A DNA stretch of 14,727 bases, taken from positions 1 through 14,727 of the forward strand of contig JALFGI010000005.1 in NCBI GenBank assembly GCA_022777455.1, written 5' to 3'. The notes beneath the pieces were generated by a model that saw nothing but the letters and a program-made list of their open reading frames with translations, did not search any database and was not told the origin of the DNA. Position 1 is the first letter of the stretch; each line of letters begins with the position of its first letter. The DNA comes from Clostridiales bacterium. GTDB lineage: Bacteria; Bacillota_A; Clostridia; Oscillospirales; Oscillospiraceae. Below are positions 1 through 6,852 of this stretch, in pieces. The translations under genes were made by a program, and so were the position numbers.

Positions 1-3
1 ATG

Positions 4-145
4 CCCCTCTTGGCTCTCCCTTTGGGAGAGCTGGCAGCCGCCAGGCTGACTGAGAGGGTACCGCAGTAAGGTAATGGCAAATGCATTGCCCTCTCAGTCT
101 GCCCCTTACGGGGCAGCCAGCTCCCCCATAGGGGGAGCCAAGGGG
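4..145. repeat. Large imperfect inverted repeat built of four hairpins
   Basis: Two arms of about 55 bases, 4-58 and 89-145, are imperfect reverse complements. Both read from CCCCT at the outer end to ACTGAGAGGG at the inner end. A 30-base spacer (59-88) separates them. Each arm also folds on itself: GCTCTCCC/GGGAGAGC (13-20/24-31) and CAGCC/GGCTG (35-39/44-48) on the left, CTGCCCC/GGGGCAG (99-105/110-116) and GCTCCCCC/GGGGGAGC (120-127/131-138) on the right. The hairpin stems differ between arms while the flanks match, so base pairing rather than sequence looks conserved. I recall similar elements between genes in gut Oscillospiraceae and related Firmicutes. No ORF inside looks real. It is probably a non-autonomous, REP/MITE-like dispersed repeat. 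Confidence 0.75.
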
Positions 146-161
146 TGCGGCAATTCCGGTT

Positions 162-177
162 CGCCAAATTACAATTT
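162..177 (+). repeat. 16-bp word shared inverted with 14475-14490
   Basis: CGCCAAATTACAATTT occurs here and, as its exact reverse complement, at 14475-14490. Both copies sit at the edge of a block of palindromic repeat DNA. This suggests that the word is a border module of a dispersed repeat family rather than a chance match. Confidence 0.5.
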
Positions 178-196
178 ACAATATTTTTTCTCCATC

Positions 197-231
197 AAAA
201 TGCGGCTGTGGGATAATCCTCACAGCCGCAT
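197..231 (-). terminator. Rho-independent terminator of the HIT gene
   Basis: On the minus strand, ATGCGGCTGTG pairs with CACAGCCGCAT (200-210 with 221-231). Two further pairs, one of them G-U, extend the stem around a 6-base loop. The stem is followed by a short T4 run. It starts 6 bases past the stop codon of the HIT gene. The T-tract is short, so termination may be incomplete. Confidence 0.7.
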
Positions 232-236
232 CCGGT

Positions 237-662
237 TTACAGGTTCTCTTTGATCTTCTCAATCATTTCCTGGTATTCGCCCTCGCTGAGCGTTACCTTG
301 CCGGGGTTCATGGCAAAGGTGGAACCCCATTCAAATTCATCCCGGTATTTGGGAACCAGGTGAAAATGCAGGTGGCAGCCGCCGTCGCCGTAGGCACCGT
401 AGTTGACCTTATCCGGATGGAAAGCCTTGTGAACAGCCCGGGAGGCTCTGGCCACATCGGCCATAAATGCGTTCCGCTCCTCATCGCTGATGTCCACCAG
501 CTCGCTGACGTGGTCCTTATAGGCCACAATGACCCGGCCGGGGTGACTCTGCTCCTTGAAGAGAATCAGCTGACTGACGTCCAGGTCACAGATTTTGATA
601 CCAAAGCCCGCCAGAATTTCACCGCCCATGCAGTAGCCGCAGTTGCAGTCTTTCATATTCAT
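237..662 (-). CDS. HIT family protein (histidine triad nucleotide hydrolase/transferase)
   Basis: This 141-residue cytosolic protein carries the histidine triad H97-L-H99-F-H101-L-V near its C-terminus, followed by a proline as in the family. HIT proteins bind nucleotides and cleave phosphoramidates or dinucleoside polyphosphates through a nucleotidyl-histidine intermediate. The N-terminal C8-G-Y-C11 pair, together with H51 and H97, matches the zinc-ligand pattern seen in many bacterial HIT proteins (inferred from spacing). Length is typical. Two starts are possible, M1 at 662 and M3 at 656. M1 is kept because AAAGG lies four bases upstream of it, against ten for M3. The gene is a single transcription unit with its own promoter (739-767) and terminator (197-231), divergent from the serine operon. 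The substrate cannot be told from the sequence. Confidence 0.92.
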   Translation of the reverse strand: MNMKDCNCGYCMGGEILAGFGIKICDLDVSQLILFKEQSHPGRVIVAYKDHVSELVDISDEERNAFMADVARASRAVHKAFHPDKVNYGAYGDGGCHLHFHLVPKYRDEFEWGSTFAMNPGKVTLSEGEYQEMIEKIKENL

Positions 663-678
663 TCAACCTTTCTGTAAA

Positions 679-703
679 CCGGGGCAGCCCCGGCTCTCTT
701 TTT
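679..703. other. GC hairpin in the HIT leader, terminator-like on the plus strand
   Basis: CCGGGG and CCCCGG (679-684/688-693) pair around a CAG loop, and on the plus strand T5 follows at 699-703. No plus-strand gene ends here, so on that strand it could only stop antisense or stray transcripts. On the minus strand it lies in the HIT mRNA leader, just upstream of the ribosome binding site, where it could affect translation. Confidence 0.45.
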
Positions 704-738
704 ATTTGGAAAAATGCCTTTTTTCTTGTTCCATTGGT

Positions 739-767
739 ATGGTAGCACAGATAATTCCCGGCGTCAA
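739..767 (-). promoter_or_regulatory. Promoter for the HIT gene
   Basis: On the minus strand, TTGACG (762-767) is followed after exactly 17 bases by TACCAT (739-744). It would give an mRNA leader of about 70 bases. It faces away from the apgM promoter about 80 bases further along. Confidence 0.65.
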
Positions 768-846
768 GGGGGATAGGGGTTGTATATTTTGCAATATTGC
801 ATACCTTTCGATTCAAAATTATCTTTTTTTCTGTTTGATTTTCACA

Positions 847-875
847 TTGTAATCCCAGGGGAAAGATGGTATTAT
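847..875 (+). promoter_or_regulatory. Promoter for the apgM-serC-serA operon
   Basis: TTGTAA (847-852), 17 bases, then TATTAT (870-875) preceded by an extended -10 TGG. A perfect TATAAT overlaps at 873-878 but would need a 20-base spacer. The leader to the ATG at 943 is about 60 bases and ends in AAGGAG (927-932). Confidence 0.6.
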
Positions 876-942
876 AATCAGTAAAAATATATCTGTTGTC
901 CTTGGGCAGCGGACGAATATTGACAGAAGGAGAACACCCACT

Positions 943-2145
943 ATGAAGTACATTGTTGTCCTGGGCGACGGAATGGCCGACGAGCCCATTCCTGAGCTGG
1001 GCGGAAAGACCCCCATGGAAGCAGCACGTACCCCGGTGATGGATGAACTGGCGAGCAAGGGCAGCCTGGGCACAGTCCAGAATGTGCCTGCGGGCATGGC
1101 TCCCGGCAGCGACGTGGCCAATTTGTCCGTGCTGGGTTACAACCCGGCCGAAAACTACTCCGGGCGATCTCCCCTGGAGGCGCTCAGTGTGGGAGTTGCC
1201 ATGGAGGAAAGCGACGTGATTTTCCGCAGCAATATCGTCACCCTCACCGATGAGGAACCCTATGAGGAGAAAACCATCCTGGATCACAGCTCCGGTGAGA
1301 TTTCCACCGCCGATGCCGATGTGCTCATGGACGCTATCCGGGAGAAATTCAACAGCGATACCTTCCGGTTCTATACTGGTACCAGCTACCGCCACATTCT
1401 GGTGTGGAAAAATGGCCGCGTTGCCAAGCTGGAGCCGCCTCACGATCATCTGGGCAGCGTGATCGGACCGTATCTTCCTCAGGAGGAAGTGCTCCGCAAT
1501 ATGATGAAGGAGAGCTTCCCTGTGCTCAATGACCATCCGGTGAACCGGGCCAGAGCTGCGGCAGGGAAGAACAAGGCCAATTCCCTCTGGTTCTGGGGCG
1601 CGGGTACCAAGCCCAAGGTTCAGAATTTCCGGGAGAAGACCGGCCTGAAGGGCGCCATGATCTCCGCGGTGGACCTGCTCAAGGGCATTGCTGTGGGGGC
1701 CGGCATGAAGGTCTGCCAGGTGGAAGGCGCCACCGGCTCCATTGATACCAATTACGAGGGCAAGGCCCAGGCGGCCATCGATGCGCTGCTGCGGGATGGC
1801 TATGACTTTGCCTATATCCATGTGGAGGCCCCTGATGAGATGGGCCACCAGGGCAAGGTACATGAGAAGGTCAAGTCCATCGAATATCTGGACAGCCGTC
1901 TGATCGCCCTGGTGAAAAAGGCCATGGAGGACGCGGGGGAGGACTACCGTATGCTGATCCTGCCGGATCATCCCACCCCCATCCGCATCCGCACCCACAC
2001 CGGCGATCCGGTGCCCTACCTGATCTACGACAGCACCAGGCAGCAGAAGAAGCAGGCGCGTTTCACCGAGGAAACCGCCCGGGCTGCCGGGAATTTTGAA
2101 CCCAATGGCTACCGGCTGATTGAACGGCTGATTGCCGCCGAATAA
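943..2145 (+). CDS. apgM: Cofactor-independent phosphoglycerate mutase-family enzyme (ApgM-like)
   Basis: This 400-residue protein belongs to the alkaline-phosphatase-superfamily, archaeal-type phosphoglycerate mutases, which interconvert 2- and 3-phosphoglycerate using bound metal ions. Seen in the sequence: metal-binding D9 in the N-terminal GDGMADEP; G55-S56-D57-V-A-N-L-S with S56 as the expected phosphoryl-accepting serine; H293-x-E-A-P-D298-E-M-G-H302; D342-H343-P-T-P; and H352 before DPVP. All are in the usual order and the length is normal. It is the first gene of an operon, 11 bases ahead of serC. The context fits supply or removal of 3-phosphoglycerate for serine synthesis. A close subfamily has been proposed, from genome context with threonine genes, to be a homoserine kinase (TIGR02535, from memory). 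No threonine gene is visible here, so the mutase reading is preferred, but the substrate is uncertain. Confidence 0.88.
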   Translation: MKYIVVLGDGMADEPIPELGGKTPMEAARTPVMDELASKGSLGTVQNVPAGMAPGSDVANLSVLGYNPAENYSGRSPLEALSVGVAMEESDVIFRSNIVTLTDEEPYEEKTILDHSSGEISTADADVLMDAIREKFNSDTFRFYTGTSYRHILVWKNGRVAKLEPPHDHLGSVIGPYLPQEEVLRNMMKESFPVLNDHPVNRARAAAGKNKANSLWFWGAGTKPKVQNFREKTGLKGAMISAVDLLKGIAVGAGMKVCQVEGATGSIDTNYEGKAQAAIDALLRDGYDFAYIHVEAPDEMGHQGKVHEKVKSIEYLDSRLIALVKKAMEDAGEDYRMLILPDHPTPIRIRTHTGDPVPYLIYDSTRQQKKQARFTEETARAAGNFEPNGYRLIERLIAAE

Positions 2146-2156
2146 GGGAGGATCTT

Positions 2157-3236
2157 ATGAGAGTTTATAATTTTTCCGCCGGCCCCGCAGTGCTGCCGGA
2201 GGAGGTTCTGAAGGAAGCCGCCGCTGAAATGCTGGATTACCAGGGCACCGGTATGTCCGTGATGGAGATGAGCCACCGCTCCAAGCCCTACCAGAAGATC
2301 ATTGACGAAGCGGAAGCCGACCTGCGCAAGCTTTTAAACATTCCCGACAATTACAAGGTGCTGTTCCTCCAGGGCGGCGCCCATACCCAGTTTTCCATGG
2401 TTCCCATGAACCTGATGCCCCATGGCGTGGCGGATTACATCATCACCGGCGTGTGGGCCAAGAAAGCCTGGAAGGAAGCCCAGATGTACGGCCAGGCCAA
2501 TGCCATTGCCTCCTCCGCTGACCGGAATTTCAGCTACATTCCCGACTGCTCCGACCTTCCCATCAGCGAGAACGCGGATTATGTGTATATCTGCGAAAAC
2601 AACACCATCTACGGCACCAAATACAAGCAGCTTCCCAACACCAAGGGCAAGATGCTGGTCTCCGACGTTTCCAGCTGCTTCCTGTCCGAGCCCATGGATG
2701 TGAGCAAATACGGCTATGTCTACGGCGGCGTGCAGAAAAACATCGGCCCCGCCGGTGTGGTCATCGGCATTATGCGGGAGGACCTGATCACGGAGAAATG
2801 CTTCCCCAATACCCCCACCATGCTCCGCTACAAGACCTATGCCGACAACGGCTCCATGTACAACACGCCCCCCTGCTACAACATCTACATTTGCGGCAAG
2901 GTGTTCAAGTGGCTGCTCAGCCAGGGCGGCCTGGAAGTGATGAAGCAGCGCAATGAGGAAAAGGCCAAGATCCTCTATGACTATCTGGATCGCAGCCACC
3001 TCTTCGTCGGCACCGTGGAGAAGAAGGACCGCTCTTTGATGAACGTTCCCTTCGTCACCGGCAGTGAGGAACTGAATGCCAAATTTGTGGCCGAGGCCGA
3101 CGCGGCGGGGTTCAAGAACCTGAAGGGCCACCGCTCCGTGGGCGGCATGCGGGCCAGCATTTACAACGCCATGCCCAAGGCAGGTGTGGAGGCGCTGGTT
3201 TCCTTCATGGAAGACTTTGAAGCGAAGAACGGTTGA
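2157..3236 (+). CDS. serC: Phosphoserine aminotransferase
   Basis: This 359-residue cytosolic PLP enzyme of fold type I is the second step of the phosphorylated serine pathway: it transfers an amino group from glutamate to 3-phosphohydroxypyruvate. K194 in YGGVQKN is the Schiff-base lysine. D170 in LVSD contacts the PLP ring nitrogen. W100 in TGVW stacks on the cofactor. The QGGAHTQF loop (72-79) and R41-containing SHRSKP (39-44) match the cofactor- and substrate-binding segments. The C-terminal GHRSVGGMRAS block is typical. Length is standard. The start has GGGAGG five bases upstream, set directly after the apgM stop, so the two genes are very likely translated from one mRNA. serA follows 25 bases downstream. 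Confidence 0.96.
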   Translation: MRVYNFSAGPAVLPEEVLKEAAAEMLDYQGTGMSVMEMSHRSKPYQKIIDEAEADLRKLLNIPDNYKVLFLQGGAHTQFSMVPMNLMPHGVADYIITGVWAKKAWKEAQMYGQANAIASSADRNFSYIPDCSDLPISENADYVYICENNTIYGTKYKQLPNTKGKMLVSDVSSCFLSEPMDVSKYGYVYGGVQKNIGPAGVVIGIMREDLITEKCFPNTPTMLRYKTYADNGSMYNTPPCYNIYICGKVFKWLLSQGGLEVMKQRNEEKAKILYDYLDRSHLFVGTVEKKDRSLMNVPFVTGSEELNAKFVAEADAAGFKNLKGHRSVGGMRASIYNAMPKAGVEALVSFMEDFEAKNG

Positions 3237-3261
3237 AAAAAACGAAAAGAGGATAACCCCC

Positions 3262-4425
3262 ATGTATCAGGTACATTATTTGAATAAAATATCCCCCAAG
3301 GGAACAGCCCTTTGGAAGCAGGACTACACCCTTACCGAAGAAATGAAGGATGCCGATGCCGTCCTGGTGCGCAGCGCCGCCATGCACGACATGGTTCTGC
3401 CCGACAAGCTCCTGGCGGTTGCCCGGGCCGGTGCGGGTGTGAACAACATTCCCCTGGACAAATGCGCCGAGCAGGGCATCGTGGTGTTCAATACCCCCGG
3501 CGCCAATGCCCGGAGTGTGATGGAAATGACGCTGTGCGGCCTGCTGCTGGGCAGCCGGGACGTGGTGGGCGGCATCAACTGGGTGAAGTCCATTGCCGCA
3601 GAAGGCGATGTGGCCAAGAAGGTGGAAAAGGGCAAGTCCCGGTTTGCCGGCCATGAGATTCTGGGCCGGAAGCTGGGTGTGGTTGGCCTGGGCGCGGTAG
3701 GCGGCCCTCTGGCAAATGCTGCCCGTCGGCTGGGCATGGAGGTCTATGGCTGCGACCCCTTCATCTCCATTGATGCCGCCTGGCACCTGGACAGCCAGAT
3801 CACCCGGGTGAACAAGCGGGAGGACATTTTCGCAAACTGTGATGTGATCTCCCTGCACACGCCCCTGCTGGACGACACCCGGAAGATGATCAACGCCGAG
3901 ACCATCGCCATGATGAAGGACGGCGTGATCATCCTGAACTTTGCTCGGGATTTGCTGGTGGACGATGATGCTATGGCCCAGGCTCTGGCCTCCGGCAAGG
4001 TGTCCCGGTATGTCACCGACTTCCCCAACGAAAAAACCGCCGATATGCCCGGCTGCATCGCCATTCCCCACCTGGGCGCCTCCACGGAAGAATCCGAGGA
4101 CAACTGCGCCAAGATGGCGGTGAACGAAGTGATGAACTACCTGGAAAATGGCAACATCGTCAACTCCGTCAATTTCCCCAACTGCGATATGGGCATCTGT
4201 ACCGCCGCAGGCCGCATTGTGATCCTGCACCGGAACATCCCCAACTCCCTGAGTCGGTTCACCACCGCCGTGGCTGCCGAGGGCATTAACATCGCCGGAC
4301 TGATGAACAAGAGTCGGGGAGAATACGCCGTGACCATGCTGGATCTGGACCACCAGGCCTCTCCCGCTGTGGCCTCTGATTTGCAGAAAATCGAAGGCGT
4401 CTTGAAAGTGCGTGTGATCAAGTGA
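3262..4425 (+). CDS. serA: D-3-phosphoglycerate dehydrogenase with C-terminal ACT domain
   Basis: This 387-residue enzyme oxidises 3-phosphoglycerate to 3-phosphohydroxypyruvate with NAD, the committed step to serine. The NAD-binding fold shows G142-L-G-A-V-G147 and D165. The catalytic set is R229, E257 and H270 in IPHLGAS. Residues about 317-387 form an ACT domain, which in this family usually binds serine for feedback control. The motif after the catalytic arginine reads FARD, where most relatives have ARG. The open frame runs upstream to 3184, but that part overlaps serC. ATG 3262 is chosen because it begins the family N-terminus and has AGAGGA eight bases before it. This short form lacks the extra domain found in long Bacillus and mycobacterial enzymes. 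A terminator follows 13 bases after the stop. Confidence 0.95.
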   Translation: MYQVHYLNKISPKGTALWKQDYTLTEEMKDADAVLVRSAAMHDMVLPDKLLAVARAGAGVNNIPLDKCAEQGIVVFNTPGANARSVMEMTLCGLLLGSRDVVGGINWVKSIAAEGDVAKKVEKGKSRFAGHEILGRKLGVVGLGAVGGPLANAARRLGMEVYGCDPFISIDAAWHLDSQITRVNKREDIFANCDVISLHTPLLDDTRKMINAETIAMMKDGVIILNFARDLLVDDDAMAQALASGKVSRYVTDFPNEKTADMPGCIAIPHLGASTEESEDNCAKMAVNEVMNYLENGNIVNSVNFPNCDMGICTAAGRIVILHRNIPNSLSRFTTAVAAEGINIAGLMNKSRGEYAVTMLDLDHQASPAVASDLQKIEGVLKVRVIK

Positions 4426-4438
4426 CAGGAAAACAGAC

Positions 4439-4470
4439 AAAAGGCGTGACCAAAGCGGTCACGCCTTTTA
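4439..4470 (+). terminator. Bidirectional terminator between serA and the phosphatase
   Basis: AAAAGGCGTGACC (4439-4451) pairs perfectly over 13 bases with 4457-4469, around the loop AAAGC. T4 closes the plus strand. On the minus strand the stem is followed by TTTT and another TTTT nearby. It can therefore end both the serA operon and the convergent phosphatase gene. Confidence 0.88.
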
Positions 4471-4525
4471 CCGTATAGAGCACTCGTGCGGGACTCCACT
4501 CACAGAAGTGCGCCTTTTCTCAAAC

Positions 4526-5092
4526 TCACAAAAGGGTATCCAAAACCCTTCTGATGTTCTTCTCGTTGGGAATAATGGTGTTGATATCCACTTGCGGATG
4601 CTCTTTGACATAATCTGTCAGAAAGTCAAGCAAATTCTCTTTTGTTTTCATATAATCATCAATAATTGTCTGGTCGTCAAAGCCCAGCTTCTTCAGGAGA
4701 ATCGCGGATACAACCCCTGTCCGGTCTTTTCCTGCTCCGCAGAAATACAGGACATTGCTTTTTGCGTCCAGAATCGTTTGAACAATCCTGTCCATCTGCA
4801 TATCCAGCATTCCCAGGTAAACCGATTCCACGTCTTCCGGTGATTTGGGTGTGTCGCCTCCGCCGGTTACCGGCATATGGAAATACGTAAATCCTTCTTC
4901 TGTTTCGAGGCGACAGGGCTTTCGCGCATATTCTTTCTTTTCCCGTAAGTCTACTACTGTGGTAATATGGTTTTGCAGCAGCCAGTCTACTTCTTCGTCC
5001 GTCAGATTTTCAGGACAATCACTTCTGATGAAGCGCATATCTCCGGTGGGTAAGGGCCGGGTATTTAATGTTGATTGCAATAGGGAAGACAT
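4526..5092 (-). CDS. Tyrosine/dual-specificity-type protein phosphatase
   Basis: This 188-residue cytosolic protein contains the cysteine-phosphatase P-loop C118-G-A-G-K-D-R124-T-G, a perfect CX5R in the GKDRTG form typical of the bacterial tyrosine phosphatase family (Y_phosphatase3-like). A family-like N-terminal FIRSD (21-25) and a TTVVDLR strand (44-50) precede it. No signal peptide or membrane segment is seen. Such enzymes remove phosphate from protein tyrosines, and some act on phosphoinositides or nucleotides. The target here is unknown. The start has AGGAGG seven bases upstream and a good promoter (5132-5160). The gene is visibly richer in A and T than its neighbours: hand counting gives about 30% GC in 4621-4680 against 63% in 4021-4080 of serA. 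This suggests later acquisition. Confidence 0.85.
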   Translation of the reverse strand: MSSLLQSTLNTRPLPTGDMRFIRSDCPENLTDEEVDWLLQNHITTVVDLREKKEYARKPCRLETEEGFTYFHMPVTGGGDTPKSPEDVESVYLGMLDMQMDRIVQTILDAKSNVLYFCGAGKDRTGVVSAILLKKLGFDDQTIIDDYMKTKENLLDFLTDYVKEHPQVDINTIIPNEKNIRRVLDTLL

Positions 5093-5131
5093 GCCGATTC
5101 CTCCTGTTATTCCGATTTGCGGTTCTTTTCT

Positions 5132-5160
5132 ATGTTATCACAGGGTGGGACAGAATTCAA
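5132..5160 (-). promoter_or_regulatory. Promoter for the phosphatase gene
   Basis: On the minus strand, TTGAAT (5155-5160), 17 bases, then TAACAT (5132-5137) directly preceded by TGA, an extended -10. The leader would be about 35 bases and contains AGGAGG. Confidence 0.55.
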
Positions 5161-5162
5161 GA

Positions 5163-5194
5163 ACAGCCACTGCGGTTTATCCTGCGGTGGCTGT
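5163..5194. other. 13-bp hairpin downstream of trkH, upstream of the phosphatase promoter
   Basis: 5163-5175 pairs with 5182-5194 (13 pairs, two of them G-U) around TTTATC. No T-tract follows on either strand. It could be a weak end for trkAH transcripts or a processing site. It is the only strong hairpin found between trkH and the phosphatase gene. Confidence 0.4.
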
Positions 5195-5218
5195 AACCTG
5201 TCTTATGGGTGCCCGCCC

Positions 5219-5381
5219 TTAGAAACTGCGGTTTCTCAGGATTATCGTTGTGCCCTCTTCAAATTCTCTTTCGCTGTTTTCAAGGAAACCGTGGCGGTGA
5301 TAAATCCGGGCCCGGGTGATTTTTTCAGGACCCACAGGAAATCCGCACGGAGGCTTCCAATCGCATAGGCGATCCGCGCAT
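5219..5381 (-). pseudogene. Frameshifted C-terminal remnant of a GNAT acetyltransferase
   Basis: The minus-strand segment 5219-5323 translates to a tail with ARIYHRHGF and EREFEEGTT ending in a stop. This closely resembles the C-terminal end of GCN5-related N-acetyltransferases, where the usual form is RARxFYExxGF followed by ExEFEEGTxE. Just upstream, in another frame, the segment reads SLRADFLWVLKK, which matches the preceding LWVL strand of the same fold. The two frames would join with one extra base in the A6 run at about 5319-5326. No acetyl-CoA-binding loop (QxxGxG/A) or earlier part is present, because trkH begins immediately upstream. The call is an inference from short motifs. A chance resemblance is possible. 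Confidence 0.45.
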
Positions 5382-5382
5382 T

Positions 5383-6837
5383 TCAGCCGTTTTTCCAGGT
5401 CTGGAAGGAGAAGAGTACCAGAATGGGGAAGATTTCCAACCGGCCCAGCAGCATGTCCATGGTCAGCACCAGCTTGCTGAATGCGCTGAAGGAAGAATAG
5501 TTGCACACGGGGCCCACCGTTTCCAGGCCGGGACCGATGTTGTTCAGACAGGCCAACACAGCGGAGAAATTGGTTCCCGTGGAGAAACCGTCCAGGGAGA
5601 TGAGGACAAAGCTGATAAACACGATCAGCACATAGGCGGACAGATACGCATTGGTATTGGAGAGGATTCGCTCATCCACAACGCTGCCGTTGTTGCGCAC
5701 CAGCTTGACCTTCCGGGGGTGGAGCATCTGGGCGATGTTCCGTTTCAAGCTCTTGAACAGCAGCAGAATTCTTGCCACCTTGATGCCGCCGCCTGTGGAA
5801 CCGGCACAGGCGCCTACCACCATCAGGCACAGCAGAATGGTTTTGGAGAAGCTGGGCCATAGATCAAAGTCCGTGGTGGCAAAGCCGGTGGTGGTCATGA
5901 TGCTGCTGACCTGAAAGAGTGCGTGTCTCATCGTTTCCTCCGCAGTGGGGTAGAAGCCCCAGAGGTTCCAGATGATCAGGGCCACGCTGCCCAGCACAAT
6001 GGCGATATACAGCCGAAGCTCCTCGTCCTTGAACACGGCACGGATCTGCCGCAGGAACAGCAGATAATAGCAGCTGAAATTCACGCCGAACAGCAGCATG
6101 AAGATAGAGGTCACATTCTGAATATAGGGGCTGTAGCCGGCTATAGAGTCATTTTTCACGCCGAAGCCGCCGGTACCTGCGGTACCAAAGGCGGTGCAGA
6201 GGGCTTCGAACAGAGACATTCCTCCCGCAAGGAGCAGGAGAATATCCAGAAGGGTCAGTCCAACGTAGAGCATGTAGAGAATGCCGGCGGTCTTGCGCAT
6301 TTTGGGCACCAGCTTACCCACGCTGGGGCCGGGGCTTTCCGCCCGAAGCAGGTGCATGGTAAACCCCTTTTCGCTGCCTTTGGCCGGGGCGATGGCCAGC
6401 AGGAACACCAGCACACCCATGCCGCCCACCCAGTGGGTGAAGCTGCGCCAGAACAGCAGCCCCTTAGCCATGGATTCCACCTCCGGCAGAATGGAAGCGC
6501 CGGTGGTGGTGAAGCCGGACACGGTTTCAAAAAAAGCATCCACAAAATGGGGGATCGCGCCGGAAATGCGGAAGGGGAGTGCGCCGATCAGGCTGAGCAC
6601 GATCCAGCTGAAGGCCACACAGACCATGCCGTCGGTGGCATAGAAGGCGCTTTTTGCATCCTTGCACAGGACAAACAGCAGAAAGCCCAGGGCGGCACAG
6701 ATGCCCAGGGTGACCAGAAAACCGTGGACGGCTGCCGTTTCCCCCAGGCACAGGCTGATCATCAGCGGGGGAACAAGGAAGAGTCCTTCGATAAACAGAA
6801 TCTGGGCGGTGAAGCGCCCCATCATTTTATAGTTCAT
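5383..6837 (-). CDS. trkH: Trk-type potassium uptake channel subunit
   Basis: This 484-residue integral membrane protein of the TrkH/KtrB superfamily forms the potassium-conducting pore. The four selectivity-filter loops are visible in order: TTTG at 110-113, GTGGFG at 221-226, TTTGF at 315-319 and NIGPG at 433-437. The conserved STGGGIKVAR segment lies at 347-356. Hydrophobic helices fill the rest, and the length is usual for the family. The start at 6837 has GGGGGA five bases upstream. The gene begins 15 bases after the trkA stop, so it is the second gene of a trkA-trkH operon. It would import potassium, driven by the membrane potential or ion gradients and gated by TrkA. The protein ends in the usual LEIFPILVLFS tail, so it is complete despite the gene remnant that follows directly. 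Confidence 0.95.
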   Translation of the reverse strand: MNYKMMGRFTAQILFIEGLFLVPPLMISLCLGETAAVHGFLVTLGICAALGFLLFVLCKDAKSAFYATDGMVCVAFSWIVLSLIGALPFRISGAIPHFVDAFFETVSGFTTTGASILPEVESMAKGLLFWRSFTHWVGGMGVLVFLLAIAPAKGSEKGFTMHLLRAESPGPSVGKLVPKMRKTAGILYMLYVGLTLLDILLLLAGGMSLFEALCTAFGTAGTGGFGVKNDSIAGYSPYIQNVTSIFMLLFGVNFSCYYLLFLRQIRAVFKDEELRLYIAIVLGSVALIIWNLWGFYPTAEETMRHALFQVSSIMTTTGFATTDFDLWPSFSKTILLCLMVVGACAGSTGGGIKVARILLLFKSLKRNIAQMLHPRKVKLVRNNGSVVDERILSNTNAYLSAYVLIVFISFVLISLDGFSTGTNFSAVLACLNNIGPGLETVGPVCNYSSFSAFSKLVLTMDMLLGRLEIFPILVLFSFQTWKNG

Positions 6838-6852
6838 GAACGTCCCCCGCGG

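Noticed and set aside
1..145. tRNA-like or CRISPR-like structure at the left end
   Set aside because: The four hairpins resemble a cloverleaf at first sight, but there is no TTC T-loop, anticodon arm or CCA-adjacent acceptor, and no regularly spaced direct repeats as in a CRISPR array.
619..1998. 459-codon minus-strand open frame opposite apgM
   Set aside because: It overlaps the HIT start and the divergent promoters and has no ribosome binding site or recognisable domain. apgM on the other strand has all family motifs.
3205..4440. 411-codon minus-strand open frame opposite serA
   Set aside because: Its translation is rich in His, Gly and Val without domain features, and it ends in the serA terminator region. 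It is a shadow of serA.
5358..5374. Short hairpin just after trkH as its terminator
   Set aside because: The stem is only about five pairs and no T-tract follows on the minus strand. It is too weak to call.
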